DNA of 36,125 bases from JBHHYU01 sp046757725 (GCA_046757725.1 JBHHYU010000020.1:1-36125); one strand, 5' to 3'. Positions 6,561-14,434 are shown, numbered from the stretch's first letter. Notes: generated by a model not told the origin, from the sequence alone. Program-made: numbers and translations.

Positions 6561-7448
6561 CTAAGGTGCTAGGGATTTGATTCGATCCACAACCTCTTCC
6601 AACATCCAGGCGGGGGTCTCATTGGCTCCGATGACCCCCACCTTTTCCTTTCCTTGGAACCATTCAGGTTGAAGCTTGGCAACTTTTTCAAGCTTATAGA
6701 CACAAGGGTTGAAACTTCGGGCCACCTCGAGCATGCGACTGGTCATTCCCTCGGTCCAACCCACAATAATGACGGCATCCACGTTCTTCGCTAATTTTTC
6801 TACTTCCGGCAGGCGTTGGAGTGAATCGATACAAGCCGTGTTTCGGATACGTACGTTGGCAAAGCGATCTAAAAGCCGGGACATAATTTTTTTGTAGGTC
6901 TCGATCCAGAAAGTGGTCTGAACAATCACGCCTACCGGTTCAAAGCGGGTGAGGCGGATTTCTTCCACATCGTCCACCTTTTCCACGATAAAAAGCTCCC
7001 GGCCAGCTTCTTTGGCGATCCCTTGAAGGCGTGGAATTCCATGGTGCGTTCGGCTGCTGATTAATACTAGGTTGAACCCATCCCGCAAGAATTCGACCTC
7101 GGCTTCTTCTTGCTGAGTCACAAAAGGGCAGGTCGCATCCGCGAGCAACTCAAGACCTTTTTCTCGTGCCTTTTGGCGGATCTGTGGCGGGGCTCCCCTC
7201 ACCCCATAGATAAGCTTCTCGCCTTTAATGGATTCGATATCGTTCGTGGAACGAATACCTTTTTCCCCCAGACCTTCTTTCCTGAACGCTATAAAATCCA
7301 GATCAGGTCTCAAGGACCAGACGGCAAGCCCATCGCCATATTTTCCGACCATCTTTTGATGAATTGCTCCCGCGCGGTGCACACCAACGCACAACCCACT
7401 CGGCGGGATCCCCTTGGACTTGCTAAAATCACATTTAATAACTTCCAT
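6561..7448 (-). CDS. divergent IspH/LytB-fold iron-sulfur protein
   Basis: This 295-residue protein follows the IspH (HMBPP reductase) fold from end to end. The three cluster cysteines are kept: C20 (GLCVGVHRA), C107 (ATCPFVT) and C206 (NTACID). QTT (177-179) and the late GVIGANETP/WMLEEV segment also align. Compared with the E. coli enzyme as I remember it, the HEVVHN His is gone, the SAHG His is Arg (GVRGA), and the catalytic Glu in GHPEVEGT is Gly (THHGIPRL). The KNSSN substrate loop is TEGMT and the AGAS Ser is lost. One His (H135 or H136) remains. So a [4Fe-4S] site is likely, but HMBPP reduction is doubtful. GAGG lies 7 bases before the ATG. An automated label of ispH would probably be wrong. 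Confidence 0.8.
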   Translation of the reverse strand: MEVIKCDFSKSKGIPPSGLCVGVHRAGAIHQKMVGKYGDGLAVWSLRPDLDFIAFRKEGLGEKGIRSTNDIESIKGEKLIYGVRGAPPQIRQKAREKGLELLADATCPFVTQQEEAEVEFLRDGFNLVLISSRTHHGIPRLQGIAKEAGRELFIVEKVDDVEEIRLTRFEPVGVIVQTTFWIETYKKIMSRLLDRFANVRIRNTACIDSLQRLPEVEKLAKNVDAVIIVGWTEGMTSRMLEVARSFNPCVYKLEKVAKLQPEWFQGKEKVGVIGANETPAWMLEEVVDRIKSLAP

Positions 7449-7555
7449 ACGAGTCCTCTTCCTGGTAGTTTTTTATTGCGTATTCCCAGAACACGTAACC
7501 TGGTAGAAAACCTCAGCCATGGAACTCAATATTCCGTGAGCTTAATTTCCCTGCA

Positions 7556-7629
7556 CCCCCTCCCCACCGGTGCAAAAACCACCATCCGATCTTTGCGTGG
7601 TTTCCTGCAACCGTCGTGGGGAGGAGGGG
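7556..7629. repeat. nested inverted repeat in the 206-base gap before the IspH-like gene
   Basis: The outer arms are 7556-7567 (ending CCTCCCCAC) and 7616-7627 (starting GTGGGGAGG). They form 9 perfect pairs, one mismatch (a G-U pair in the minus-strand RNA) and 2 more pairs. Inside, AAACCAC (7576-7582) faces GTGGTTT (7597-7603), with further weak pairing outward. In minus-strand RNA this is a two-tier hairpin of about 74 nt between the binding-protein stop (7655) and the IspH-like start (7448). No U-tract follows the outer stem, so it is not a standard terminator. RNA processing, attenuation or a regulatory leader are possible. Confidence 0.5.
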
Positions 7630-7654
7630 AAGAGATTTCTTACCAGATCTCGGT

Positions 7655-8665
7655 TCATCCACCCAGCGTTTTCAGGGCCGCTTTCCAGTAGGATTCGTCG
7701 TAGAACGTAGAGGCAGGATAAGCCTTTTTCAGTTTCTTGTTTTTGACGTCAAGCTTGATGACTGCTTCTAGCGCCTTAATATTGATCTTGGCATCGGGAG
7801 CCAGCGGTTTTAAATCGTTGACTACCAATTTATAAGTCATCCTGGCGTACTTCGGTTTACTTTTACCGTATTTGGCCAAAATACTTATGGCCTCCTCTTT
7901 ATTTTTTGGGTCGAGAATAAACCTGTGAGCCTTGATGACCGCTCTGAGGTATCGAACTGTGACATCTTTATTCTTCTTCATCCAGTTTGTATTAGCCGCC
8001 ACGCCGGTGAAAAGATAAGCTGGAAGATATGTACCGATATTGGCCACGACATTGAGCCCCGCCTCCAGGGCCTTAAAGGACGTGGGTGGAGTCACCATGG
8101 CTGCGGAGACCCCTCCTCTTTTTACGGCGGCGAAACGGCTGGGCGTTCCTCCCACCTTCAACATGTCAAAGTCCTTGGGGTAGTGCATGCCATTAGCAGC
8201 CAAGATTACTTTCAGGAGCACCGTGCTACCTGAGGAGAGATTAATGACTCCCAAAGTAGTACCTTTGAGGTCTTTGACGCTCTTATACTTGGCCCCTGCA
8301 ATGAGGTCGTAAAGGGCTTTATTGAACCCTCCTGCAATAATCTTAACCGGTGCTTTTTTGGCCTCGGCTCGTATCGTTCCTGAGGCGTTGGCCGGAATGA
8401 GGACGTCGGTGGAACCTGAAGATAATGATTGAATAGCTTTAGAGACGGACCGTACTTGAAATTTCCGGATTTTTAGCCCCTCACCCTTATAGAACCCTTT
8501 TGCATCCGCTACATACCATGGCCAATGGTAGGCCCCCCGAGACAGCACCCCCATATTGATCTCGTCGGCTGCGTTGGCCGGACCGGAGAAGGGAAACAAC
8601 CCCAGGGCTAACAGAAAAACAAACGTGTTGAGTGCGGATCTTCCCAAAACTGTATACACCTTCAT
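7655..8665 (-). CDS. ABC importer substrate-binding protein, NMT1/THI5-SsuA type
   Basis: The frame opens at 8692, but GGGAGG before the ATG at 8665 marks that as the start (336 residues). A signal peptide is clear: a basic start, then LNTFVFLLALGLFPFSGPANA with an ANA cleavage site. The mature protein has the two-lobe NMT1/SsuA layout, with INMGVLSRGAYHWPWYVADAKGFY near the start, VKDLKGTTLGV in the middle and a VVANIGTYLPAY hinge region. The family binds nitrate, sulfonates, thiamine precursors or aromatic acids, and the ligand cannot be read from sequence. It is the last gene of the SDR-ATPase-permease-permease-binding-protein operon and should capture the ligand in the periplasm. Confidence 0.9.
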   Translation of the reverse strand: MKVYTVLGRSALNTFVFLLALGLFPFSGPANAADEINMGVLSRGAYHWPWYVADAKGFYKGEGLKIRKFQVRSVSKAIQSLSSGSTDVLIPANASGTIRAEAKKAPVKIIAGGFNKALYDLIAGAKYKSVKDLKGTTLGVINLSSGSTVLLKVILAANGMHYPKDFDMLKVGGTPSRFAAVKRGGVSAAMVTPPTSFKALEAGLNVVANIGTYLPAYLFTGVAANTNWMKKNKDVTVRYLRAVIKAHRFILDPKNKEEAISILAKYGKSKPKYARMTYKLVVNDLKPLAPDAKINIKALEAVIKLDVKNKKLKKAYPASTFYDESYWKAALKTLGG

Positions 8666-8738
8666 AGTCTTTCCTCCCTTTCTTCTGTGCATTTAGAACC
8701 CCCGTTATTTACCATGCAGCCTGAAGCATTCCAGTAGG

Positions 8739-9518
8739 CTATACCTTAAATTCATACCAGGGTGCAATCCGTCGCTCAGCGAATTTGAGGACTTCAAAAG
8801 CCACGTATCCCCCTAAAGCCAACATGGCCACTCCCACAAAAGCCTGAGCCGTGTTGAACTCTTCCGACGCGGCGTCTATTAGATAACCAATTCCGGCCTT
8901 TGAGCCGAAAAATTCACTGATAACAGCTCCCACAATAGCCCGACCGACGCTGAGCCGAAGGCCAGTCATGACCAGAGGAAGAGCACTGGGCAGTGTTACT
9001 TTAGAAAAAACCTGGAGCCTCGATCCGCCAAAGGCCCGCACTGCCTCGACCAGCCGGCTATCCACGGTGGTAATACCGGCGTAAGTGTTGAACAAGACAG
9101 GGAAGACCGCTCCGAGAAAGACGATCCCTATTTTAGAGACGATACCGATACCTAGCGCAATAATGAAAAGGGGTGCCAGAAGGATAACCGGGGCATTGTA
9201 CGAAATAATGACCCACGGGTGCAGGATCTGATTGACTACGCGACTCAATCCCATGAGTATCCCGAAAGCAAAGCCGATGATGACTCCTACCAGATAACCC
9301 AGGATGAATTCGACGAATGTCGTATAGATATGATGGGATAGATTGCCCTCAACGAGCAAAGTAAAAAACGATCCAGCAATCTGCGAAGGACCTACGAGGA
9401 TCAAGGGGTTTCTGACCAGGCTATAGTCGATGACCTCCCAGGCAAGCAATCCCAATATGACGGATGACACGGCATCAATCTTCTTTTCGTGCAGGCGATA
9501 GAGCTTGATTGCCTTCAT
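8739..9518 (-). CDS. ABC importer permease (SsuC/TauC type), second of two
   Basis: The frame runs back to 9632, overlapping the upstream permease, but residues before the ATG at 9518 look like out-of-frame read-through. The ATG at 9518 is 4 bases after that gene's stop, giving 259 residues. The protein has about six membrane segments, and the inner-membrane permease loop reads VEAVRAFGGSRLQVFSKVTLPSALPLVMTGLRLSVGRA, the EAA motif that docks on the ATPase. It is homologous to the preceding permease (both have FGGS, LP and GLRL..GRA), so the pair probably forms a heterodimeric channel. Confidence 0.9.
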   Translation of the reverse strand: MKAIKLYRLHEKKIDAVSSVILGLLAWEVIDYSLVRNPLILVGPSQIAGSFFTLLVEGNLSHHIYTTFVEFILGYLVGVIIGFAFGILMGLSRVVNQILHPWVIISYNAPVILLAPLFIIALGIGIVSKIGIVFLGAVFPVLFNTYAGITTVDSRLVEAVRAFGGSRLQVFSKVTLPSALPLVMTGLRLSVGRAIVGAVISEFFGSKAGIGYLIDAASEEFNTAQAFVGVAMLALGGYVAFEVLKFAERRIAPWYEFKV

Positions 9519-9522
9519 TTGA

Positions 9523-10338
9523 TTAATCCATGCCAAATTCGCCCATCTGCTTTTCCGCCTGGAACTGGGACCAGGGAGAAACCCATCGTTGGAACCATTC
9601 CAGCAGAACGAAGGTGAAGTTTCCGAAGACAATCAAGACCAAGATGCCTACAAAGACCGGGGCAGGTCGAAATACCTGGGAATAGACATAGACCATGTTG
9701 CCGAGACCAGCCTCCGCTCCAAACCATTCTGCTACTACGACACCGATCACCGCCCTACCCACTGCGAGTCTGAGCCCTGCAATGATGGCCGGGAGGGCAT
9801 CCGGAATCATGACTTTGAAAAAGACCTGCATGGTGCTCCCGCCAAAGGCCTTGATCACCTCGATCAGGTTCTCCCGTACGGACTTGATACCGGTATAGGT
9901 GTTCAAAAGAATGGGAAAGACCGCCCCGAGAAAAACGATCAATGCCTTTGAAAAGATCCCCAATCCAAACCAGATGATGAGAACGGGGGCCAATGCGACC
10001 CGGGGGGTGGCATAGAGGAACGAGGCCCAAGGGTCCAGGTAGTAGTTGATCTTTTTAAAACTCGCCATCAAGAGGCCCAGAGGGATCCCCACCACAACGG
10101 CCAGGAAATAACCATAAGAAAACGCGGTGAAGCTTGCGTATGCATTCGTAAGCAGCTCGCCGTTACTTAATAGCCTGGTAAAGCTTTGAGCGATCTGTAG
10201 GGGCGAGGCAAGAAACAGGTTGATCGCAAGGGCTTTGAAATAAACGGTTGTGCTCAGGAGATTATATCCGATCTGCCAGAAGACGATTCCTGCCAAGACC
10301 GAGCAGAAACCATACAGGTGGGAAGAACGCCCTTTCAT
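9523..10338 (-). CDS. ABC importer permease (SsuC/TauC type), first of two
   Basis: This 271-residue membrane protein has an N-terminal segment (YGFCSVLAGIVFWQIGYNLL) followed by a BPD_transp_1 core. The EAA loop reads IEVIKAFGGSTMQVFFKVMIPDALPAIIAGLRLAVGRA. The ATG overlaps the stop of the ATPase gene as ATGA (10335-10338), indicating translational coupling. Sequence and layout match the following permease gene, so duplication within the operon is likely. It should form half of the channel for the ligand delivered by the NMT1-like binding protein. Confidence 0.9.
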   Translation of the reverse strand: MKGRSSHLYGFCSVLAGIVFWQIGYNLLSTTVYFKALAINLFLASPLQIAQSFTRLLSNGELLTNAYASFTAFSYGYFLAVVVGIPLGLLMASFKKINYYLDPWASFLYATPRVALAPVLIIWFGLGIFSKALIVFLGAVFPILLNTYTGIKSVRENLIEVIKAFGGSTMQVFFKVMIPDALPAIIAGLRLAVGRAVIGVVVAEWFGAEAGLGNMVYVYSQVFRPAPVFVGILVLIVFGNFTFVLLEWFQRWVSPWSQFQAEKQMGEFGMD

Positions 10339-11162
10339 CCTATGCCCCCTTTTTCCTCAACTTCCCTGCCCATGGACTTGAGAACTTCCTCTTGTATGAT
10401 TCCCCAGATGTGGTCCGTGTAATCCAGAAACGCTTTTGTTCGCTTCACACTTAAAGCTCGGGGTCGGGGAATTTGGATTCTCACGATCTCCCTAACCTTG
10501 GTGGGGCGAGCAGAGAATACAACGACCCTGTCCGCGAGGTAGATGGCCTCCTCAATCTGATGCGTAACAAAAACAACCGTCTTTTTCGCCTGAAGCCACA
10601 TTTTGAGTAGCTCCGCTTGCATGATCTCGCGTGTCTGAGCATCGAGAGAGGCAAACGGCTCATCCATTAGGAGAACCTCCGGATCCACAATCAGGGCACG
10701 AGCAAGGTTGACCCGCTGCTGCATTCCGCCGGAGAGCTCATAGGGATAGTGGTGTTCAAAACCCTTTAGCCCAACCAAGTTGATGTATTGCTGTGCGTTT
10801 TGACGCGCCACCTTTTTATCGATCCCTTGGATCTCAAGCCCCAGGATGATGTTGTCGACAACAGTTCTCCAGGGCAGGAGCGAGGAGTCTTGAAAGACAA
10901 ATCCCTTATCCGCCCCAGGTCTGATAACCGGCTTGCCATCAAGGAAAATCTCTCCGGAGTCGTGTGGAATTAAACCGTTTAGAATTCGGAGCAGCGTTGT
11001 CTTCCCGCATCCGCTCGGCCCCACAAGACAGAGAAACTCCGAAGGGCGCACCTCAAGCGAAACTCCGTCAAAGACCCGAATCAACCTTTCATCCCTCTGC
11101 CTGCGAAATGCCTTTCCCAGGTTTTTAACAATCAGTTTACTTGTTGATTCTCCAACGGACAT
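10335..11162 (-). CDS. ABC importer ATP-binding protein (SsuB/TauB type)
   Basis: This 275-residue nucleotide-binding subunit has Walker A GPSGCGKT (48-55), a Q-loop in FVFQDSSLLPWRTV, signature LSGGMQQR, Walker B VLLMDEPFASLD and switch His in VFVTHQIEEA. The SLLPW segment is typical of nitrate/sulfonate/taurine importers, which agrees with the NMT1-type binding protein in the operon. It powers both permeases, the only ATPase gene in the set. It begins 18 bases after the SDR stop with GGGG before the ATG and overlaps the next gene by 4 bases. The C-terminal 40 residues extend slightly past the core. Confidence 0.94.
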   Translation of the reverse strand: MSVGESTSKLIVKNLGKAFRRQRDERLIRVFDGVSLEVRPSEFLCLVGPSGCGKTTLLRILNGLIPHDSGEIFLDGKPVIRPGADKGFVFQDSSLLPWRTVVDNIILGLEIQGIDKKVARQNAQQYINLVGLKGFEHHYPYELSGGMQQRVNLARALIVDPEVLLMDEPFASLDAQTREIMQAELLKMWLQAKKTVVFVTHQIEEAIYLADRVVVFSARPTKVREIVRIQIPRPRALSVKRTKAFLDYTDHIWGIIQEEVLKSMGREVEEKGGIG

Positions 11163-11180
11163 ACCAACCCCGTTAAGCTC

Positions 11181-11939
11181 TTAAAGCATATGCTGCCCGC
11201 CGTCTACATTCATCGTCTGTCCGGTTATGAAATTGCTATCGTCGGAGGAAAGAAAAATTACCGTACCCACTAGGTCCCGTGGAAACTGATCCCTCTGAAA
11301 GCAACGCCGGCGCCTACGGTCCTCAAGTTGCTGAGCTGTCAGGACTCCTTCCTGTTGAGGACCTGAGAGAGTCAAGCCCGGGGTAACGGCATTGACGGAG
11401 ATATTCTCCGGTCCCAGCTCTCGTGCCAACGCCCGGGTAAAACCGAGCACCCCTGCCTTGGAAGTTACATAGTGAAGAAAGAAGGGTGTTCCTCCGAGCA
11501 CTGTCCCCGAAGAGATATTAATGATCTTTCCTTTCCCTTGCTTCTTCATAGCCGGATAGACCGCCTGGACGCAGAGAAAAAGCCCCTTTACATTGACCGC
11601 CATCACGCTATCCCATTCCTCAGGAGTGATTTCAAAAAAAGGCTTTTTCTTGATCGCTGTATAAAGCCCAGCGTTATTCACCAGGATGTCGATACGACCG
11701 TAATGCTTGAGTGCCGTCTCCGCCATCTTCTGGGTTCTCTCGGGTGAGGTCACATCCACCGCCGCGGAGACGGCCTGTCCGCCGGCCACCGCAATTTCAT
11801 CCGTCACCTTTTTTGCAGCATCCTCCTGAATATCGGCCACCACGATTCTAGCTCCCTCTTTAGCCAGCCCCAGTGAATAGGCACGGCCGATCCCGACTCC
11901 CCCACCCGTCACGATAACAACCCTGTCTTTTAAGCGCAT
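11181..11939 (-). CDS. short-chain dehydrogenase/reductase (SDR)
   Basis: The frame opens at 12023, but GGGAGG just before the ATG at 11939 marks the start and gives the usual SDR length (252 residues). The cofactor loop is TGGGVGIGRA, followed by VVADIQ with an Asp that favours NAD(H). NNAG, the catalytic Ser in ISSGT and YVTSK (Tyr-x3-Lys) are all present. The C-terminal FITGQTMNVDGG is typical of FabG-like classical SDRs. It heads the ABC importer operon, so it may oxidise or reduce the imported compound. The substrate is unknown. Confidence 0.92.
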   Translation of the reverse strand: MRLKDRVVIVTGGGVGIGRAYSLGLAKEGARIVVADIQEDAAKKVTDEIAVAGGQAVSAAVDVTSPERTQKMAETALKHYGRIDILVNNAGLYTAIKKKPFFEITPEEWDSVMAVNVKGLFLCVQAVYPAMKKQGKGKIINISSGTVLGGTPFFLHYVTSKAGVLGFTRALARELGPENISVNAVTPGLTLSGPQQEGVLTAQQLEDRRRRRCFQRDQFPRDLVGTVIFLSSDDSNFITGQTMNVDGGQHML

Positions 11940-11949
11940 CTCTACCTCC

Positions 11950-12219
11950 CTAGCAAGGCCAGTCCCCCTGAAGATCCCCCTGGACAGCATGAAAAAGCGC
12001 AACCGAGTTTTTGCAGATGACAAAGCTCGGTAGCGGTTTTGTACCGGATCTTTGCTTTGCCCTTGTCGAAAATTTCTTCACGGCTTTTAAGATACCTTCT
12101 TTTATCCTCCGGATACTGCTCTTAGGCCGGACCTCTCCTGAGTTCCATCTGGACCGGTTTTCCTCAACTTCACGCGGCGTTGGACGACGACCATCCAACA
12201 AGTTGTCCCTAGAAAACAC
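11950..12219 (-). CDS. possible small basic protein filling the symporter-SDR gap
   Basis: An 89-codon frame opens with GTG at 12219, overlaps the symporter stop by 11 bases, and ends with TAG at 11950 just before the SDR ribosome binding site. It fills the gap almost exactly, as a real operon gene would. The product is hydrophilic and Arg/Lys-rich (RRPTPREVEENRSRW, IKEGILKAVKKF), with no family I recognise. It does not resemble the hydrophobic small subunits known for some NSS transporters. There is no clear ribosome binding site, and a hairpin (12179-12199) lies inside. It could equally be a chance frame in a 269-base spacer. Confidence 0.25.
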   Translation of the reverse strand: MFSRDNLLDGRRPTPREVEENRSRWNSGEVRPKSSIRRIKEGILKAVKKFSTRAKQRSGTKPLPSFVICKNSVALFHAVQGDLQGDWPC

Positions 12220-13525
12220 CCACGTTGTGAAGGAATATCAGAACCACGGCCACCGGACTGACCACGCGAACCAGAAAGGACCAGCTGATATACGAAAAAC
12301 TAGTGATCTCACCGCTCTGAAACTCCTGCCATCTTTCATTGTGATTGAGCGCCCATCCAGTAAAAACAGCAATGAGAAAAGCGCCTATGGGAAGAAGGTA
12401 ATGCGTGGCGAGCTGGTCCATAAACGAGAAAAAGACTTCTCCCAAGGCAGAAGGAATCCCGCAGATGAAAATAACCGCACCTAAGACCCAACTCGCTCGT
12501 GCCCGACCCCAACCCTTTTCATCAATAAAGAAAGCCACGACTACCTCCAATAAAGAGATGGCCGATGTCAGGGCGGCAAACGTGATCAGGAGAAAGAAGG
12601 TTGTGGAAACAAAGCCGCCTGCTGGGAGCCGGGCAAAGGCGGCCGGTAGGGTTTTAAATATCAGACCTGGTCCCGCTGACGGCTCCAAATGGAAAGTAAA
12701 AACTAAAGGGAAGATTACAAATCCAGCCAGGATGGCCACCACCGTGTCTCCAATGGCCACATACAATGCTGAGTGGAGCAGGCGGGTCTCCTTTCCAAGG
12801 TAACTTCCATAAGTGATCATTGCCCCCATTCCGAGACTCAGGGAGAAGAAGGCCTGGCCCAGCGCCTCTAGGATACCTACCCGGCTCATCTGTTCCCACC
12901 GTGGTCGGAGCAAAAAGTCAAGCCCAGCCTCAGCACCCTCTGTTCGCAACGCGTAGACGAGAAGTGCGCAGAGGAGAAGGAACAAAAGCGGCATCATGAT
13001 ATCGTTGCCCCGCTCAATTCCTTTCCGGACACCGCCTGCAACGATGATGATGGTGAAGAGCATAAAGATAAGATGCCAGAATAGTTGCAGGGGGGCGTTT
13101 TTCTCCAGAGCCGTGAACATTGTGCCTACTTCCTGAGCCGACTTACCAACAAAGCTATCCCGGACGGATAAAAATACGTAATGGAGAACCCAACCCCCGA
13201 CCACGGCGTAATAGGAAAGGATAACAAAACCGGCAATCACGCCGAGCCACCCCGTAAGTGCCCACGGTGAGCCGGGGCGTAGAGCATGGAAAGCACCCAC
13301 GGGATTGCGCTGTGTTTTGCGGCCAATCAAGAACTCAGCAAGCATAATTGGGATACCCACAACTAAAACACAGCCGATATAAATGATCACGAAGGCCCCA
13401 CCCCCATTTTGTCCGGTAATATAGGGAAACCGCCATACGTTTCCAAGACCAATGGCAGAGCCAATCGCAGCCAGAACAAACCCTGTGAGGCCGGACCAAC
13501 TACCACGCGTTTTATCATTCTGCAT
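12209..13525 (-). CDS. sodium-dependent symporter, NSS/SNF family
   Basis: This 438-residue inner-membrane protein begins with the NSS hallmark GFVLAAIGSAIGLGNVWRFPYITGQNGGGAFV, in which segment 1 carries the unwound GSAIGLGN sodium and substrate site. MLAEFLIGRKTQRNPVGAF follows. About 11-12 hydrophobic segments fit the LeuT fold. Bacterial members import amino acids or related compounds with sodium, and the exact substrate cannot be read here. It is preceded by a deacetylase-like gene 84 bases upstream and followed by the SDR/ABC operon. A palindrome (13537-13556) sits directly before the start and may be an operator. Confidence 0.93.
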   Translation of the reverse strand: MQNDKTRGSWSGLTGFVLAAIGSAIGLGNVWRFPYITGQNGGGAFVIIYIGCVLVVGIPIMLAEFLIGRKTQRNPVGAFHALRPGSPWALTGWLGVIAGFVILSYYAVVGGWVLHYVFLSVRDSFVGKSAQEVGTMFTALEKNAPLQLFWHLIFMLFTIIIVAGGVRKGIERGNDIMMPLLFLLLCALLVYALRTEGAEAGLDFLLRPRWEQMSRVGILEALGQAFFSLSLGMGAMITYGSYLGKETRLLHSALYVAIGDTVVAILAGFVIFPLVFTFHLEPSAGPGLIFKTLPAAFARLPAGGFVSTTFFLLITFAALTSAISLLEVVVAFFIDEKGWGRARASWVLGAVIFICGIPSALGEVFFSFMDQLATHYLLPIGAFLIAVFTGWALNHNERWQEFQSGEITSFSYISWSFLVRVVSPVAVVLIFLHNVGVF

Positions 13526-13536
13526 GAGGACTTCGT

Positions 13537-13556
13537 TTAATCTATAGATTGATTAA
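13537..13556. promoter_or_regulatory. palindrome before the symporter start, possible operator
   Basis: TTAATC (13537-13542) and GATTAA (13551-13556) flank a core that contains the perfect 12-base palindrome AATCTATAGATT (13539-13550). It ends 12 bases from the ATG at 13525, overlapping the place a ribosome or repressor would bind. AT-rich dyads of this size are typical operator sites. No regulator gene lies nearby. Confidence 0.35.
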
Positions 13557-13609
13557 CTCAATACGTATAGGCATTGGTTAGTTACTGTTATTCCCTTACC
13601 CAATGACGG

Positions 13610-14434
13610 CTACCCCTTACTTGTTTTCAGCATCCACTCGGCAACCTCGTCATGGCGGGCAAACCAGACACCGGGAAAACTTCTCATATATTTAAGAACC
13701 TCCACCAATATCGCCGACATAAGGGGTCTTCCTCCAAAGTGGGCATGAACGGTGAGATTGATCATTCCCATCTCCCCTGTCTTGAACAGGTAATCAAAGG
13801 TATCCTTGTATACCTGATAAAAATCCCTGGGGCTGGCTCGGAGCACCCGGTTATCAACGAACTCGCTGTGCGGTATTGCTAAGAGTGTTCCCTTGGCTGT
13901 CTTCAAGGGATAGGGCAGATCGGTATCGTTGTAGTCACCATGCCACACGAAACCCTCCTCAGCCAAGAACTCCGAAGTATGCAGTGTGGGAGTAGCCCTG
14001 GGGCTGAACCACCCGACCGGCCTGATACCGGCAATTCCTTCAATGATCTTACAGCACTTACGAATGACCTCTCTCTCTTCTTCGGGTGCGAGATAACAGA
14101 GGAACTGATCCTGAGTGTAACCGTGGGCCGCCAACTCATGCCCTTGCCTGTGAAGTTGTTTGACCGCTTCCGGAAACAGTTCTGCTGACCTGCCGCTTAC
14201 ACAGACGGTAGATCGGACTCGGACTTCGGCAAGCGTCTTCATGAGTCTCCATATGCCGGTCCTGCCACCGTACCGAGCCCAGGATACACCCAGACGATCA
14301 ACGGTTCCTTCCTTAAGGGGAGTGGTCATAGGTGAGTAGCTCGGCGCTTTTCCTTCAGACCAGCTTTCCAACATGACCGTAACGAGCACAGCCATGCTTG
14401 CATTATTGGGCCAACGCTGTCTACCTATTTGCAT
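13610..14434 (-). CDS. polysaccharide deacetylase-fold (PuuE-like) protein
   Basis: This 274-residue protein fits the NodB/CE4 barrel. HELAAHGYTQDQ supplies the His pair of the second CE4 motif, and WFSPRATPTLHTSEFLAEEGF and INLTVHAHFGGRP match later motifs. The first CE4 motif, normally TFDD with metal-binding Asp, is here VTVMLESW, so the usual Asp pair is missing. Relatives such as PuuE allantoinase also lack the standard motif and act on small C-N compounds rather than sugar polymers. No signal peptide is seen, so it is cytosolic. It lies 22 bases after the aldo/keto reductase gene, in a probable catabolic operon. Confidence 0.8.
   Translation of the reverse strand: MQIGRQRWPNNASMAVLVTVMLESWSEGKAPSYSPMTTPLKEGTVDRLGVSWARYGGRTGIWRLMKTLAEVRVRSTVCVSGRSAELFPEAVKQLHRQGHELAAHGYTQDQFLCYLAPEEEREVIRKCCKIIEGIAGIRPVGWFSPRATPTLHTSEFLAEEGFVWHGDYNDTDLPYPLKTAKGTLLAIPHSEFVDNRVLRASPRDFYQVYKDTFDYLFKTGEMGMINLTVHAHFGGRPLMSAILVEVLKYMRSFPGVWFARHDEVAEWMLKTSKG

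Noticed and set aside
7110..7691. Open plus-strand frame of 193 codons over the IspH-like start and the intergenic gap
   Set aside because: It lies antisense to a convincing conserved protein and runs into the end of the binding-protein gene. The product has no family features.
12179..12199. 8-bp hairpin (one G-U pair) after the symporter stop as a terminator
   Set aside because: No U-tract follows on the minus strand.
12011..12484. Plus-strand frame of 157 codons
   Set aside because: It is antisense to the symporter 3' end and the gap after it, and has no recognisable domain.
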